In this document: piece by piece, positions 8,698 through 17,344 of the stretch
Layout of the letters: every line of letters begins with the position of its first letter
Numbering within the stretch: position 1 is the stretch's first letter
Assembly: GCA_009881125.1 (NCBI GenBank)
Contig: WXFH01000019.1
Span: forward strand, 62,001 to 126,000
DNA length: 64,000 nucleotides
Reading direction: 5' to 3'
Source: Acidaminobacter sp.
Lineage (GTDB): Bacteria; Bacillota_A; Clostridia; Peptostreptococcales; Acidaminobacteraceae
Notes under the pieces: model-generated
Databases searched by the model: none
What the model was told of the DNA's origin: nothing
Seen by the model: only the letters and a program-made list of their open reading frames with translations
Translations under genes and position numbers: made by a program

Positions 8698-9684
8698 ATG
8701 CGCAGATATGTGCTGAAAAGACTTTTTATTTCAGTGATTTTATTATTTTTTGTTTCCCTGATCATTTACATGATTATGCGAAGCTTGCCGACGTCCTATG
8801 TGGAAGCCCAGGCGAGAACCCTGTCCATGAGGCCCGGAGCCAAGAGCTACACAGATTGGCTTCTCCAGCTTCAGCAGGCCTATGGACTCAACATTGGCCT
8901 TGTGCCGGGTTTTTTCAAGTGGATGTCGAATGCCATTACAGGGAATTTTGGCGATTCGTGGGTGTTCAATGTGCCGGTGACCCAGAAGTTCACAGATGTC
9001 ATCTGGGACTCCTTTATCCTGGCCTCTATTGCCATGGTGCTCCAGATCATGATTTCCATTCCGCTGGGGATCCATGCCGCCAGGAAGCAATACAGCAGAT
9101 CGGACTATGCAATCACAGTGTTCGCACTGCTTGGCATATCGCTTCCGACCTTTTTTTTCGCCACCGTCCTCAAACTGATCTTCTCAGTTTGGCTGGGGTG
9201 GTTTGACTTATACGGCAAAGTCGGCCGGGACTACATGCAGCTGGATGCCTTTGGCAAGTTCATGGATGTCTCCAGCCATTTTGTGCTGCCCATCATGACG
9301 CTGACGATCATTGGCGTCGGAAGCCTTATGAGGTACACCCGCACCAATATGCTGGAGGTTCTGAACGCTGATTTTATCCGGACCGCCAGAGCCAAGGGCC
9401 TTTCTGAGAGGCGGGTCATCAATTACCACGCCTTCAGGAATACGCTGATCCCCATTGTCACCATTTTGGGCGGATCCCTGCCAGGTCTGTTCGCCGGCGC
9501 GCTGATCACTGAGACGCTCTTCCAGATCCCGGGCATTGGCTACACCGGCTATCAAGCCATGGTCAGCGGGGACATCCCCTTCACCATGTTTTACATGATC
9601 TTTCTGGCTGTTCTAACGCTGCTTGGCACCCTGATCGCGGACATTCTGTACGCGGTTGTCGACCCAAGGGTCAGGATTAAATGA
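8698..9684 (+). CDS. oppB: Peptide ABC transporter permease OppB
   Basis: This 328-aa protein has the OppB/DppB layout: an N-terminal helix (residues 9-30), an extracytoplasmic loop, then five helices. The ABC permease coupling motif is at about 224-245 (ADFIRTARAKGLSERRVINYHAFRN), followed by the PGLFAGALITETLFQIPGIG signature. It forms the membrane channel with OppC. It starts at ATG 8698 behind GTGGGGG. OppC follows after a 19-base gap. Confidence 0.94.
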   Translation: MRRYVLKRLFISVILLFFVSLIIYMIMRSLPTSYVEAQARTLSMRPGAKSYTDWLLQLQQAYGLNIGLVPGFFKWMSNAITGNFGDSWVFNVPVTQKFTDVIWDSFILASIAMVLQIMISIPLGIHAARKQYSRSDYAITVFALLGISLPTFFFATVLKLIFSVWLGWFDLYGKVGRDYMQLDAFGKFMDVSSHFVLPIMTLTIIGVGSLMRYTRTNMLEVLNADFIRTARAKGLSERRVINYHAFRNTLIPIVTILGGSLPGLFAGALITETLFQIPGIGYTGYQAMVSGDIPFTMFYMIFLAVLTLLGTLIADILYAVVDPRVRIK

Positions 9685-9703
9685 GGGAGGTGACCCTGAG
9701 ACA

Positions 9704-11500
9704 ATGATGGATCGTGAAGAAAGCATTCAGATCAAAGACAGACCCCATAAAAACCTTCATGAGGACAAGCCGCCGGAAGAGCACGTCAGCAGATCCAGCG
9801 CCCTGTCGGATGAGCAGCGGCTCAAGGTCCTGTCGCCGGGCATGCTGGTCATCAAGCGATTTTTGAGGAATAGACTCGCGATCATAGGCCTCATAATCAT
9901 TGCGTTTATGTTTGTCTTTTCCTTCATTGGCGGACTGGTGTCCCCTTATGATGAATCCCAGGTTTTCAAATATATCGGGACCATGTCGAAGGAATACGCC
10001 AGTGTCACTTATAACGAAGAGTACAGGTATGTGATGGCCGATGGTCGCGATTACAACGCCGCCGCCCACGCCAAATTCATACTGGCAAGAAACACCGGGA
10101 AAACAACTTTTACTCACCAAGATACGGAATATGTCATTGTGGAGGAAGGCGACGCCTTTTACAGGATCGTGTCCTCTCAGCCTATTGCGGACATCACCAG
10201 CTTCAGAGGCATAGTCGCCATCAACGCGCTGGATGGCGAAGCCTTGACTGAATCATTACGCGCCTCAGCCACTGAGGCGATTCTGAGCGGCGCGACGCAG
10301 TTTACCTCTGAGGGTGTCCTATACACGGTCACACAGAACGGGAGAGAGTACGTGCTGGGCAGGACCGGGGATGCGGCTATAGAATCGAAGAATATATTGG
10401 AACCGGCAGTTGCGGGAACGACCATCGGCTACAGCTTTGCTTATGAGGCAGAGAAGGCGGTCAGGGCGGAGAATGTAAGCAGCTTCACCGTAGACGGTCA
10501 GACTTTTGAAATTGAAGAGGAAGAGAACCTTTCGGTGATCTACGCTGTGACGGACGGTGGAAAAACTCCTTATGCCATTTTTTCAAGAATGGCGATTCAG
10601 CCTATTTCACAGGATGTGTTTCTGAGCCTGGCGTTCAAAAAGCAGCTGATTGAGAGTGTCGCGGCTGGTGAAGCCGGTTTTGTTCAGGCGGATCAAGCCG
10701 GCGCAGAGATCGAGTACAGCCTGTCCAGACTGAACAACGTGTACACCGTTAAGTCGGATACGCTGACGCATTTGATTTCCATTCACGAGCAGCCATCCTG
10801 GACCCATTGGCTGGGGACGGACAAGCATGGTATGGACGTGATGACCCGGCTGATGTATGGCGGCCGCATCTCACTCACCATAGGTTTTATAGTCGTGCTG
10901 CTGGAGTCCGCGATTGGGGTAATCCTGGGCGGTCTGGCCGGTTATTTTGGCAAATGGGTGGATATGCTGATCATGAGGATTGTGGATGTGTTCAACTGTA
11001 TTCCGTTTCTCCCGCTGCTGATTATCCTGGGTTCAATTATGGATACACTGGAAATAGATCCACAGCTCAGGATCTACTATCTCATGTTTATCCTGGGCAT
11101 TATGAGCTGGCCGGGGATCGCGCGGATGGTCAGAGGGCAAATTTTGTCCCTTAGGGAGCAGGAATTCATGATCGCGGCAGAGGCCACAGGGCTGTCGGTT
11201 GGCAGACGGATTTTTAAGCATCTCGTGCCCAACGTGGTCCCGCAGCTGATCGTTTTCGCGACCATGGGACTGGGCAGTGTCATTCTCTACGAATCGACCC
11301 TGAGCTTTCTGGGACTCGGCGTCAAGTTTCCGCTGGCGTCCTGGGGCAACATCATCAGCGGTGTGACGACCGCTTATGAAATGACGAACTTTTGGTTTGT
11401 CTGGATACCCGCCGGTATGCTGATCCTCCTGACAGTGCTTGGGTTTAACTTTGTCGGGGACGGTCTCAGAGATGCCTTTGACCCTAAGATGAAACGGTAG
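9704..11500 (+). CDS. oppC: Peptide ABC transporter permease OppC with a large extracytoplasmic insertion
   Basis: The start is taken as ATG 9704 because GGGAGGTGA lies just upstream, giving 598 aa, about twice the usual OppC (near 300). A cytoplasmic tail and helix 1 (about 45-82) are followed by a soluble insert of about 285 residues. The standard OppC core then begins at WTHWLGTDKHGMDVMTRL, with the coupling motif EFMIAAEATGLSVGRRIFKHLVPN. The insert appears to contain four degenerate modules of 55-75 residues that share a helix, then F-x(6-8)-Y-x-V/I, then a second strand ending in Y (for example FTHQDTEYVIVEEGDAFYRIV and FTSEGVLYTVTQNGREYVLG). Its place between helices 1 and 2 puts it on the side that docks OppA, which is also oversized here. 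The function of the insert is unknown. Confidence 0.9.
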   Translation: MMDREESIQIKDRPHKNLHEDKPPEEHVSRSSALSDEQRLKVLSPGMLVIKRFLRNRLAIIGLIIIAFMFVFSFIGGLVSPYDESQVFKYIGTMSKEYASVTYNEEYRYVMADGRDYNAAAHAKFILARNTGKTTFTHQDTEYVIVEEGDAFYRIVSSQPIADITSFRGIVAINALDGEALTESLRASATEAILSGATQFTSEGVLYTVTQNGREYVLGRTGDAAIESKNILEPAVAGTTIGYSFAYEAEKAVRAENVSSFTVDGQTFEIEEEENLSVIYAVTDGGKTPYAIFSRMAIQPISQDVFLSLAFKKQLIESVAAGEAGFVQADQAGAEIEYSLSRLNNVYTVKSDTLTHLISIHEQPSWTHWLGTDKHGMDVMTRLMYGGRISLTIGFIVVLLESAIGVILGGLAGYFGKWVDMLIMRIVDVFNCIPFLPLLIILGSIMDTLEIDPQLRIYYLMFILGIMSWPGIARMVRGQILSLREQEFMIAAEATGLSVGRRIFKHLVPNVVPQLIVFATMGLGSVILYESTLSFLGLGVKFPLASWGNIISGVTTAYEMTNFWFVWIPAGMLILLTVLGFNFVGDGLRDAFDPKMKR

Positions 11501-11507
11501 GTGCGCT

Positions 11508-12707
11508 ATGGAGCAAAAAAAGGGCTTAATTCAGAAGTGGTTTGGCAGGAAAAATGGCCGGGGCTCCGCTAAAAGCGTCAACTACATGAGCGCTAAGGAA
11601 ATCAGGCAGATTTCGAGGGAGAACCGGAGAATTACGGACGAGTTTGAAAGGGTGAGGAACCGGGAAAATGTCCCGGAGTCTGAATATACGGCAGTCATGA
11701 AGGATCCGGGAAACATCCTGGAAATAGAGGATCTCAACACCTGGTTTTTCACTGACATTGGTACCGTCAAAGCCGTGGACGGGGTGACCTTCTCAGTACC
11801 CAGGGGCAAGACGGTGGGCGTCGTTGGAGAATCCGGCTGCGGCAAGTCGGTGACGGCGCTGTCCATCATGCAGCTGGTGCAGCGGCCTCAGGGACAGGTG
11901 GTCAAAGGTGAGCTTCGCTTTGCGACAGACGACCTGACGATTGATCTCGTCAGGATTCCAACAGAAAAAATGCAAAAAATTCGTGGCAATGAAATCTCGA
12001 TGATCTTCCAGGAGCCCATGACCAGCCTCAATCCGGTTTTCAAGGTCGGCATGCAGATCGATGAGGTCATAGCCCTTCACAATGAAGGCATGAAGAGCGA
12101 AGAAGTTAAGGCCAGGACTATTGAAATGATCAAGCTTGTGGGCATTGCCAATGCGGAGGGTGTCTATGACATGTACCCCCATGAGTTGTCTGGAGGTATG
12201 CGTCAGCGCGCCATGATCGCCATGGCACTGGCCTGTACGCCAAAGCTGATCATAGCGGATGAGCCGACCACAGCCCTGGACGTGACCATTCAGGCGCAGA
12301 TCATGGATCTGCTCAGGCAGCTGAAGGAACGGATCAACAGCAGCATCATGCTGATTACCCACGATCTGGGGGTCATTGCCGAAATGGCGGACTATGTGGT
12401 GGTTATGTATGCGGGCCGAATTGTAGAGCAGGGGACGGCGGCAGAGGTCTTTCACCACCCGTCGCACCCATATACTGTGGGGCTCATGGCCAGCAGACCG
12501 AGCCGGATCAGGAGCGCTGAGCAGCTTTACAGCATTCCGGGCTCGGTGCCGAATCCTATTGATATGCCGAATTACTGCTATTTCAGGGATCGCTGCAATA
12601 GGGCGTTTGAGGCGTGCAACGGGGACTATCCGCCTACATTTTCAATATCCGGGACACACAGTGCTGCCTGCTACCATTATTCTGCTGTAAGCGAGGTGGG
12701 AAAATGA
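11508..12707 (+). CDS. oppD: Peptide ABC transporter ATPase OppD
   Basis: This 399-aa ATPase has Walker A GESGCGKS (about 110-117), the signature LSGGMRQR (about 227-234), Walker B LIIADEPTTALDV (about 245-257) and the switch His in LITHDLG. The C-terminal oligopeptide-transporter domain has the CYFRDRCNRAF...C cysteines, which in related proteins can bind an Fe-S cluster. An N-terminal extension of about 60 charged residues precedes the ATPase domain. It forms a heterodimer with OppF. The stop overlaps the oppF start (ATGA). Confidence 0.94.
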   Translation: MEQKKGLIQKWFGRKNGRGSAKSVNYMSAKEIRQISRENRRITDEFERVRNRENVPESEYTAVMKDPGNILEIEDLNTWFFTDIGTVKAVDGVTFSVPRGKTVGVVGESGCGKSVTALSIMQLVQRPQGQVVKGELRFATDDLTIDLVRIPTEKMQKIRGNEISMIFQEPMTSLNPVFKVGMQIDEVIALHNEGMKSEEVKARTIEMIKLVGIANAEGVYDMYPHELSGGMRQRAMIAMALACTPKLIIADEPTTALDVTIQAQIMDLLRQLKERINSSIMLITHDLGVIAEMADYVVVMYAGRIVEQGTAAEVFHHPSHPYTVGLMASRPSRIRSAEQLYSIPGSVPNPIDMPNYCYFRDRCNRAFEACNGDYPPTFSISGTHSAACYHYSAVSEVGK

Positions 12708-13753
12708 TTGATGATAAACGGATGAAGGAAGACCGATTCGAAAGGCGACCATCTGAGGTTTCGTTAACGGAGGCTTCATTATTGGAAGTGAAAAACCTCA
12801 AGACTTATTTTCCCATCTCAAGCGGGTTGTTTTCAAAGGTTAAGGGCTACGTTAAAGCGGTGGATGACGTCAGTTTTTCTATCCAAAGAGGCACGACCAT
12901 GGGGTTGGTGGGGGAGTCGGGGTGTGGTAAGACGACCATCGGCAAAACCATCCTTAGGCTGACGGAGATTACGAGCGGGTCGGTGACTTTTGACGGGATT
13001 GACATTCACGCGCTGGACCGAAGGGCGCTGAGGGCGCTGAGGCCGAGGATCCAGATCATTTTTCAGGATCCTTATTCGAGCCTGTCGCCGCGGATGCCAG
13101 TGGGCGAAATTATTGGAGAGGCGGTTCGGGAGAAGCGGCTGGTGGCGCCGGAGAAGTTTGATGATTATATCACCGGCATTATGAAGGACTGCGGGCTGCA
13201 GGAGTACCACAAGGACCGGTATCCCCATGAGTTTTCAGGGGGGCAGCGGCAGCGGATCTGCATTGCGCGGGCTCTGGCGCTGAATCCGGAATTTATTGTC
13301 TGCGACGAGCCGGTGTCGGCCCTGGATGTGTCGATTCAGGCGCAGATCATCAACTTGCTGAAGGCGCTGCAGGCCAAATACGGGCTGACTTATCTGTTCA
13401 TTTCCCATGACCTTTCGGTGGTTGAGCACATTTCGGATACGGTGGGGGTCATGTATCTGGGAAATCTGGTGGAGTACGCGGACAAGGCATCCATTTTTGA
13501 CAATCCGCTGCACCCCTATACTATGGCGCTGTTTAGCGCGATACCTGTGCCGGATCCGGACGTGAAGACCAATCGCATCATTTTGGAGGGAAGCATCCCG
13601 TCGCCGGCAAATCCCCCTGAGGGCTGCAAATTTCATACACGCTGCAGCTACTGCATGGAGATCTGTAAGTTGGAAGTCCCTCAAATGCAGACTATAGGGG
13701 CGGGCCATCAGGTGGCGTGCCATTTGTATAAGGATGGGAGGCGAATAGGATGA
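12704..13753 (+). CDS. oppF: Peptide ABC transporter ATPase OppF
   Basis: ATG 12704 overlaps the oppD stop and follows GCGAGGTGGG, giving 349 aa; an in-frame start farther upstream inside oppD (12614) would have no ribosome site. Walker A GESGCGKTT, the SLSPRMPVGEII Q-loop region, signature FSGGQRQR, Walker B FIVCDEPVSALDVS and a C-terminal CKFHTRCSYCMEIC cysteine group are all present. It powers peptide import with OppD. Its stop overlaps the start of the next small gene by four bases. Confidence 0.94.
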   Translation: MIDDKRMKEDRFERRPSEVSLTEASLLEVKNLKTYFPISSGLFSKVKGYVKAVDDVSFSIQRGTTMGLVGESGCGKTTIGKTILRLTEITSGSVTFDGIDIHALDRRALRALRPRIQIIFQDPYSSLSPRMPVGEIIGEAVREKRLVAPEKFDDYITGIMKDCGLQEYHKDRYPHEFSGGQRQRICIARALALNPEFIVCDEPVSALDVSIQAQIINLLKALQAKYGLTYLFISHDLSVVEHISDTVGVMYLGNLVEYADKASIFDNPLHPYTMALFSAIPVPDPDVKTNRIILEGSIPSPANPPEGCKFHTRCSYCMEICKLEVPQMQTIGAGHQVACHLYKDGRRIG

Positions 13754-13959
13754 GGCTGTGGGAGGACGTCGAGATTCCCGTAAGAGAGGCGGAGGAACGC
13801 CCAGGGGTATATACGGCCGGTTCGGGACTTGACATGAGCCGCCGGGAAGCTGCGGAGCTGACGCGGTCTGCACTGGCTGCAGGTTTGGCTGTGGGATTCG
13901 CGTTTATCTTTGGTTTTTTTCTCTTCATTTTGTTCGCGACAAAGGTTTGGTTTAATTAG
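13750..13959 (+). CDS. Small single-span membrane protein coupled to oppF
   Basis: This 69-aa product has a charged N-terminal half (with EIPVREAEERPG) and one strong transmembrane helix at about 42-65. Its ATG overlaps the oppF stop and follows GGGAGGCGAATAGG, so translation is probably coupled to the transporter ATPase. I know no family for it. As the last gene of the opp unit it may be an accessory subunit or regulator of the transporter; this is inference from position. Confidence 0.75.
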   Translation: MRLWEDVEIPVREAEERPGVYTAGSGLDMSRREAAELTRSALAAGLAVGFAFIFGFFLFILFATKVWFN

Positions 13960-13981
13960 GTTGAAATGAGGTGGGCACAGT

Positions 13982-14566
13982 ATGAAACTGGAGAACAGAG
14001 AGTTTAACTATGAGGTCATAGATGAAATTAAAACGCGCTGGTCACCGAGGGCCTTTGATCCGGAGCGCACCGTGCCGGAGGAAGACCTGATGGGCATGCT
14101 GGAAGCGGCGCGTTACGCGCCTTCCTGCTTTAATGAGCAGCCCTGGCGCATAATTGTGGGCCGACGGGGTGATTCGAATTTTGAAAGGATCAAAGCGGCT
14201 TTAACGGACTCGAATAGAGAGTGGGCATCGAGTGCGTCCGTCCTTATGATGATCCTCTCAGTGCAAAACTTTGAATATAATCAGAAGCCCAACCGCTGGC
14301 ATTTGTTTGACGCAGGCACGGCTTGGGGATACCTTAGCCTTGAGGCGGAGCGAAGAGGGCTGATCACCCATGCCATGGCGGGCTATAGCCGGGATCAGAT
14401 TCGTGAGGCTTTTGGCGTTCCGGAGGAGCTCAGCATCATTGCGGCGGTGGCCGTGGGTTACTATGGCGACAAAGAGGCGCTCAGTCCTAAAAATTTTGAT
14501 AAAGAGAAGCCATCCCCAAGAAAATCTATTCAGGAGATCCTGTATCAAAGCCGAATGGAAGATTGA
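13982..14566 (+). CDS. Nitroreductase family flavoprotein
   Basis: This 194-aa protein has the nitroreductase fold: KTRWSPRAFDPER near the N-terminus (FMN phosphate-binding RxSxRxF pattern), ARYAPSCFNEQPWRIIVGRR (about 43-62), a central GTAWGYLSLEAERRGL, and a C-terminal ALSPKNFDKEKPSPRKSIQEIL segment. It should bind FMN and reduce substrates with NAD(P)H; the physiological substrate is unknown. It starts at ATG 13982 with GAGGTGGG upstream, 22 bases after the small membrane protein gene. Confidence 0.92.
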   Translation: MKLENREFNYEVIDEIKTRWSPRAFDPERTVPEEDLMGMLEAARYAPSCFNEQPWRIIVGRRGDSNFERIKAALTDSNREWASSASVLMMILSVQNFEYNQKPNRWHLFDAGTAWGYLSLEAERRGLITHAMAGYSRDQIREAFGVPEELSIIAAVAVGYYGDKEALSPKNFDKEKPSPRKSIQEILYQSRMED

Positions 14567-14682
14567 ATGTGGTTTTGTGACACGAAATGATGGAAAGATT
14601 GCTCCGTTGGAAGAGGGCGATGGAAGGGGGGGGCAGATACCGCCATCCAACCTCCGAGCGAATAAGAATAAGAGGTGGCTGC

Positions 14683-15660
14683 ATGACGCATCATAAAATT
14701 GAGGACTCAGCCAGAGTGATAGGGGCTGTAACTCTGGGTGAAGGGGTTTACGTTGCGCAGGGCACTATCTTGAGATCTGAGGAGGATTCGGTGAGCCTCG
14801 GAAATCAAAGCATGGTCCTTGAAAATTCGGTTGTGATTGGAACCTCCGCGTATCCGGTGGTCGTTGGAAGCAAAACCATCTTTGGGCACAAGTGTATTGT
14901 CCTTGGGGCTGAGATTGGGGATCTATGCGAAATTGGCAATGGGACTATTTTTCTTCCGGGATCGAAGGTGGGTGACTATTGTATCTTTGGTGAAGGCACA
15001 GTAGTCGCGCCAGGGAAAGTGATCCCGGAAGAATCCGTGGTAGTCGGGCGGCCGGGGCGCGTCATCAGAAAACTGACAGAACAGGACAAAGCCATGATCT
15101 CGAGAATGCGGGGGAATGATGTGACCTTAGCGCCTGTTGCCCGGCATAAGCTTCAAATAGAACCGAGAGAGAGTGATCTTATGGGGAAACTTTACCCGTT
15201 TGGCAGCAAAGTGCCATTTGTCGATGAAAGCGCATTTATTTTCGATACCGCAGAGATTACAGGAGATGTAGTCGTTGGAGCAAACTCAAAGATTGCCTCC
15301 GGTGTGCGGATCATAGGCAATACCCATGGCCCAGTCAGGATTGGAAACAATGTCCAGATTCTTGAAAATTCGGTGCTGCATCTCCTGCCTGACAATGCGC
15401 TGATTATTGAGGACAACGTGACGATTGGTCCGGGCTGTATTGTGCATGGCTGTTCTATAGGCGCCGGATCCGTGATTGAAGCGGGGGCCATTGTGTGTGA
15501 CTACAGCGTTCTGGGGCGCAATACCCTGGTGAAGTGCGGCAGTCTGGTCAAGCAGCGCAGTGTCGTGGAAGATCATCAGATCATGGAAGGGTTTCCGGCT
15601 AAGGTTGTCGGGGTTAATACGGATATTATGAAGTTTCCGGATTGGGCGATTCGGGAGTAG
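14683..15660 (+). CDS. Double hexapeptide-repeat (left-handed beta-helix) protein
   Basis: The start is placed at ATG 14683 behind AGAGGTGG, giving 325 aa; the frame upstream is open but has no site. Two consecutive hexapeptide domains are visible. The first, about residues 10-135, has repeats such as VIGAVTLGEGVYVAQGTIL and IFGHKCIVLGAEIGDLCEIG; the second, about 180-310, repeats the pattern (ITGDVVVGANSKIASGVRII, IGPGCIVHGCSIGAGSVIEA). Such folds occur in gamma-carbonic anhydrases and acyltransferases. Histidines in the second half (IVHGC) could be metal ligands, but no activity can be assigned. The duplication within one chain is the unusual part. Confidence 0.8.
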   Translation: MTHHKIEDSARVIGAVTLGEGVYVAQGTILRSEEDSVSLGNQSMVLENSVVIGTSAYPVVVGSKTIFGHKCIVLGAEIGDLCEIGNGTIFLPGSKVGDYCIFGEGTVVAPGKVIPEESVVVGRPGRVIRKLTEQDKAMISRMRGNDVTLAPVARHKLQIEPRESDLMGKLYPFGSKVPFVDESAFIFDTAEITGDVVVGANSKIASGVRIIGNTHGPVRIGNNVQILENSVLHLLPDNALIIEDNVTIGPGCIVHGCSIGAGSVIEAGAIVCDYSVLGRNTLVKCGSLVKQRSVVEDHQIMEGFPAKVVGVNTDIMKFPDWAIRE

Positions 15661-15696
15661 TACCTGGAGTAATTGGTATAATATTTGAGATGGACA

Positions 15697-15732
15697 CAAA
15701 AAGCGCCAGTCCCGAGAGACTGACGCTTTTTG
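15697..15732. terminator. Bidirectional terminator between the hexapeptide gene and mop
   Basis: The stem AAAAAGCGCCAGTC / GACTGACGCTTTTT (one mismatch) has A-runs and T-runs on both sides and serves the convergent genes. Confidence 0.85.
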
Positions 15733-15771
15733 TCTATACGGATCATTTAATTTTCGCCGAGTTTCAGTGGA

Positions 15772-15984
15772 TTAATCTTCCACGCCAATCATGACGTTGG
15801 AAGCTTTGATAATCGCGAAAGCTTCTTTGCCGACTTCCAGTCCCAGCTCTTTGACGGAATCAATGGTGATGATAGAAGTGACAAGCTGTCCGCCTGCAAG
15901 CTCAATAGTGACTTTGGAATTGACTGCACCTTCTTTGATGTCGACGATTTTGCCTTTGAGTTGGTTTCTTGCGCTCATTCTCAT
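15772..15984 (-). CDS. mop: Mop-type molybdopterin/molybdate-binding protein
   Basis: This 70-aa single TOBE/Mop domain begins SARNQLKGKIVDIKEGAVNS and ends with KASNVMIGVED, matching molbindins that oligomerise to store or buffer molybdate (or tungstate) oxyanions in the cytosol. It lies 39 bases downstream of a MOT1-type transporter on the same strand, so uptake and storage are probably co-expressed. The ribosome site is AAAGGAGAG. Confidence 0.92.
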   Translation of the reverse strand: MRMSARNQLKGKIVDIKEGAVNSKVTIELAGGQLVTSIITIDSVKELGLEVGKEAFAIIKASNVMIGVED

Positions 15985-16023
15985 TGATTTTCTCTCCTTT
16001 TTATTTGGGGCTGTTTGTTAGGG

Positions 16024-17163
16024 CTATACTTTGACAATACGTCTTTGAATTAACTGCTGAAGAAGAACGCCGGCGACAAAGCCCGCACCCATGTTGGAAA
16101 TGCCAATTGCGGCAGTTACCAGCATAATGATATAATTCTCCCTTTCCTGACTGGCACCTCTGGTGCTTAAGGTCAACTCCAATCCTGCGAAAAAGAGAAG
16201 AACACCTAAAATGGATTTTGGCAAGGCTTCAAGCAATAAAATGATCGATGTGCTGAAGAAGAGGGATAGTATGACAAGAATACCTCCGAGGATGACCATG
16301 GCGCCGCCTGTTTTGGCACCGAATCTGGTATGACCCGCCAGTCCGCCCGCGCCATGGCAGACTGGGACACCACCTAAAATAGGTGAAATAAGATTGATAA
16401 TGCCATGGGAGATTGCGATTTTTCGCTCTGAAACCGGTCTGGCTGGAAACAACCGGTTGTTTTCAGAGGTTAGCGCGACGATTGCGTTTCCGAGGGTCAG
16501 CGGCATTTGTGGGAGGGCGAGCAACAGTGTGCCTGAGAGGATGTCATTCCAGGAGAGTGAGGTTAAAGTCACGGCCGGTGTTTTGAATTCCGGGATCATC
16601 AGGCTGAAATTAATGATGGCTGGCTGCTGGAAGGCGGCAATGACACATCCGAGGATTAAGACGACAAAGATAGACGGAAATTTATCCATTTTATTCAAGA
16701 TCAAAATTAGTGCCAAACTGACTAGACCAATTACTAAATTTGTTTTTATCATGCGGACTGCTTCCAGCATAAACGCAATGCCGAGGCCCAGCATTATGCC
16801 TTGAAGCACCGGCTTTGTAATGATTTTGGCGATCCATTTCATGGAACCGCTGACACCGAGGAGCAACCAGATGATGCCGGTCGCAATCCCGGCGCCCCAA
16901 ATCACCTGGGGTGATATGGCGCCTCCGCTGGCGATGGCCGCGCCGCCGATTGCTTTCATAGGTTGGATTGGCATTGGCGTTTTGTAAAAAAGACCGGCTC
17001 CAATCATCAGGATGCCAAAAGAAAACAACACGCCCACAGGATTCAGCCCAACTATTGAAACGTATCCTATAACATAGGGAATAAAGACGCCCAGATCGCC
17101 AAAAGCGCCGGCCCATTCGTTTAAGTTGTATTTGTTTTTGTTTTTGTTTCTGTCAGATGTCAT
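16024..17163 (-). CDS. MOT1-type molybdate/sulfate transporter
   Basis: This protein of about 379 aa has ten or so hydrophobic segments and the motifs that mark the MOT1 branch related to SulP: NEWAGAFGDLGVFIP near the N-terminus, TPMPIQPMKAIGGAAI (about 60-75), LPQMPLTLGNAIVALTSEN and PVCHGAGGLAGHTRFGAKTGG. The start is ATG 17163, with AAAGGTGG upstream, rather than the ATG at 17181. The downstream mop gene supports molybdate or tungstate as substrate, which would feed cofactor synthesis for the aldehyde oxidoreductase at the far end of the window. Confidence 0.9.
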   Translation of the reverse strand: MTSDRNKNKNKYNLNEWAGAFGDLGVFIPYVIGYVSIVGLNPVGVLFSFGILMIGAGLFYKTPMPIQPMKAIGGAAIASGGAISPQVIWGAGIATGIIWLLLGVSGSMKWIAKIITKPVLQGIMLGLGIAFMLEAVRMIKTNLVIGLVSLALILILNKMDKFPSIFVVLILGCVIAAFQQPAIINFSLMIPEFKTPAVTLTSLSWNDILSGTLLLALPQMPLTLGNAIVALTSENNRLFPARPVSERKIAISHGIINLISPILGGVPVCHGAGGLAGHTRFGAKTGGAMVILGGILVILSLFFSTSIILLLEALPKSILGVLLFFAGLELTLSTRGASQERENYIIMLVTAAIGISNMGAGFVAGVLLQQLIQRRIVKV

Positions 17164-17265
17164 AAAACCACCTTTCAGCAAATTGGGGAGGATGCGCTGA
17201 TTATAAATTATGCTATGTTTATACCCAATGAGAAACTGCTTATCTATGAAAATGTGGTTTGCCCG

Positions 17266-17286
17266 TGTGATATAATTTTGTGATAT
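17266..17286. promoter_or_regulatory. Direct repeat TGTGATAT in the divergent promoter region
   Basis: TGTGATAT occurs at 17266-17273 and 17279-17286, 13 bases apart, in the 181-bp space between the divergent transporter and CopZ-like genes. It could be an operator shared by both, for example for a metal or oxyanion regulator. Confidence 0.35.
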
Positions 17287-17344
17287 CTTATTTGGATGAC
17301 TGGACTATATTGGATAAGTAGTACCTGGGATGTGGAGGTCGGAG

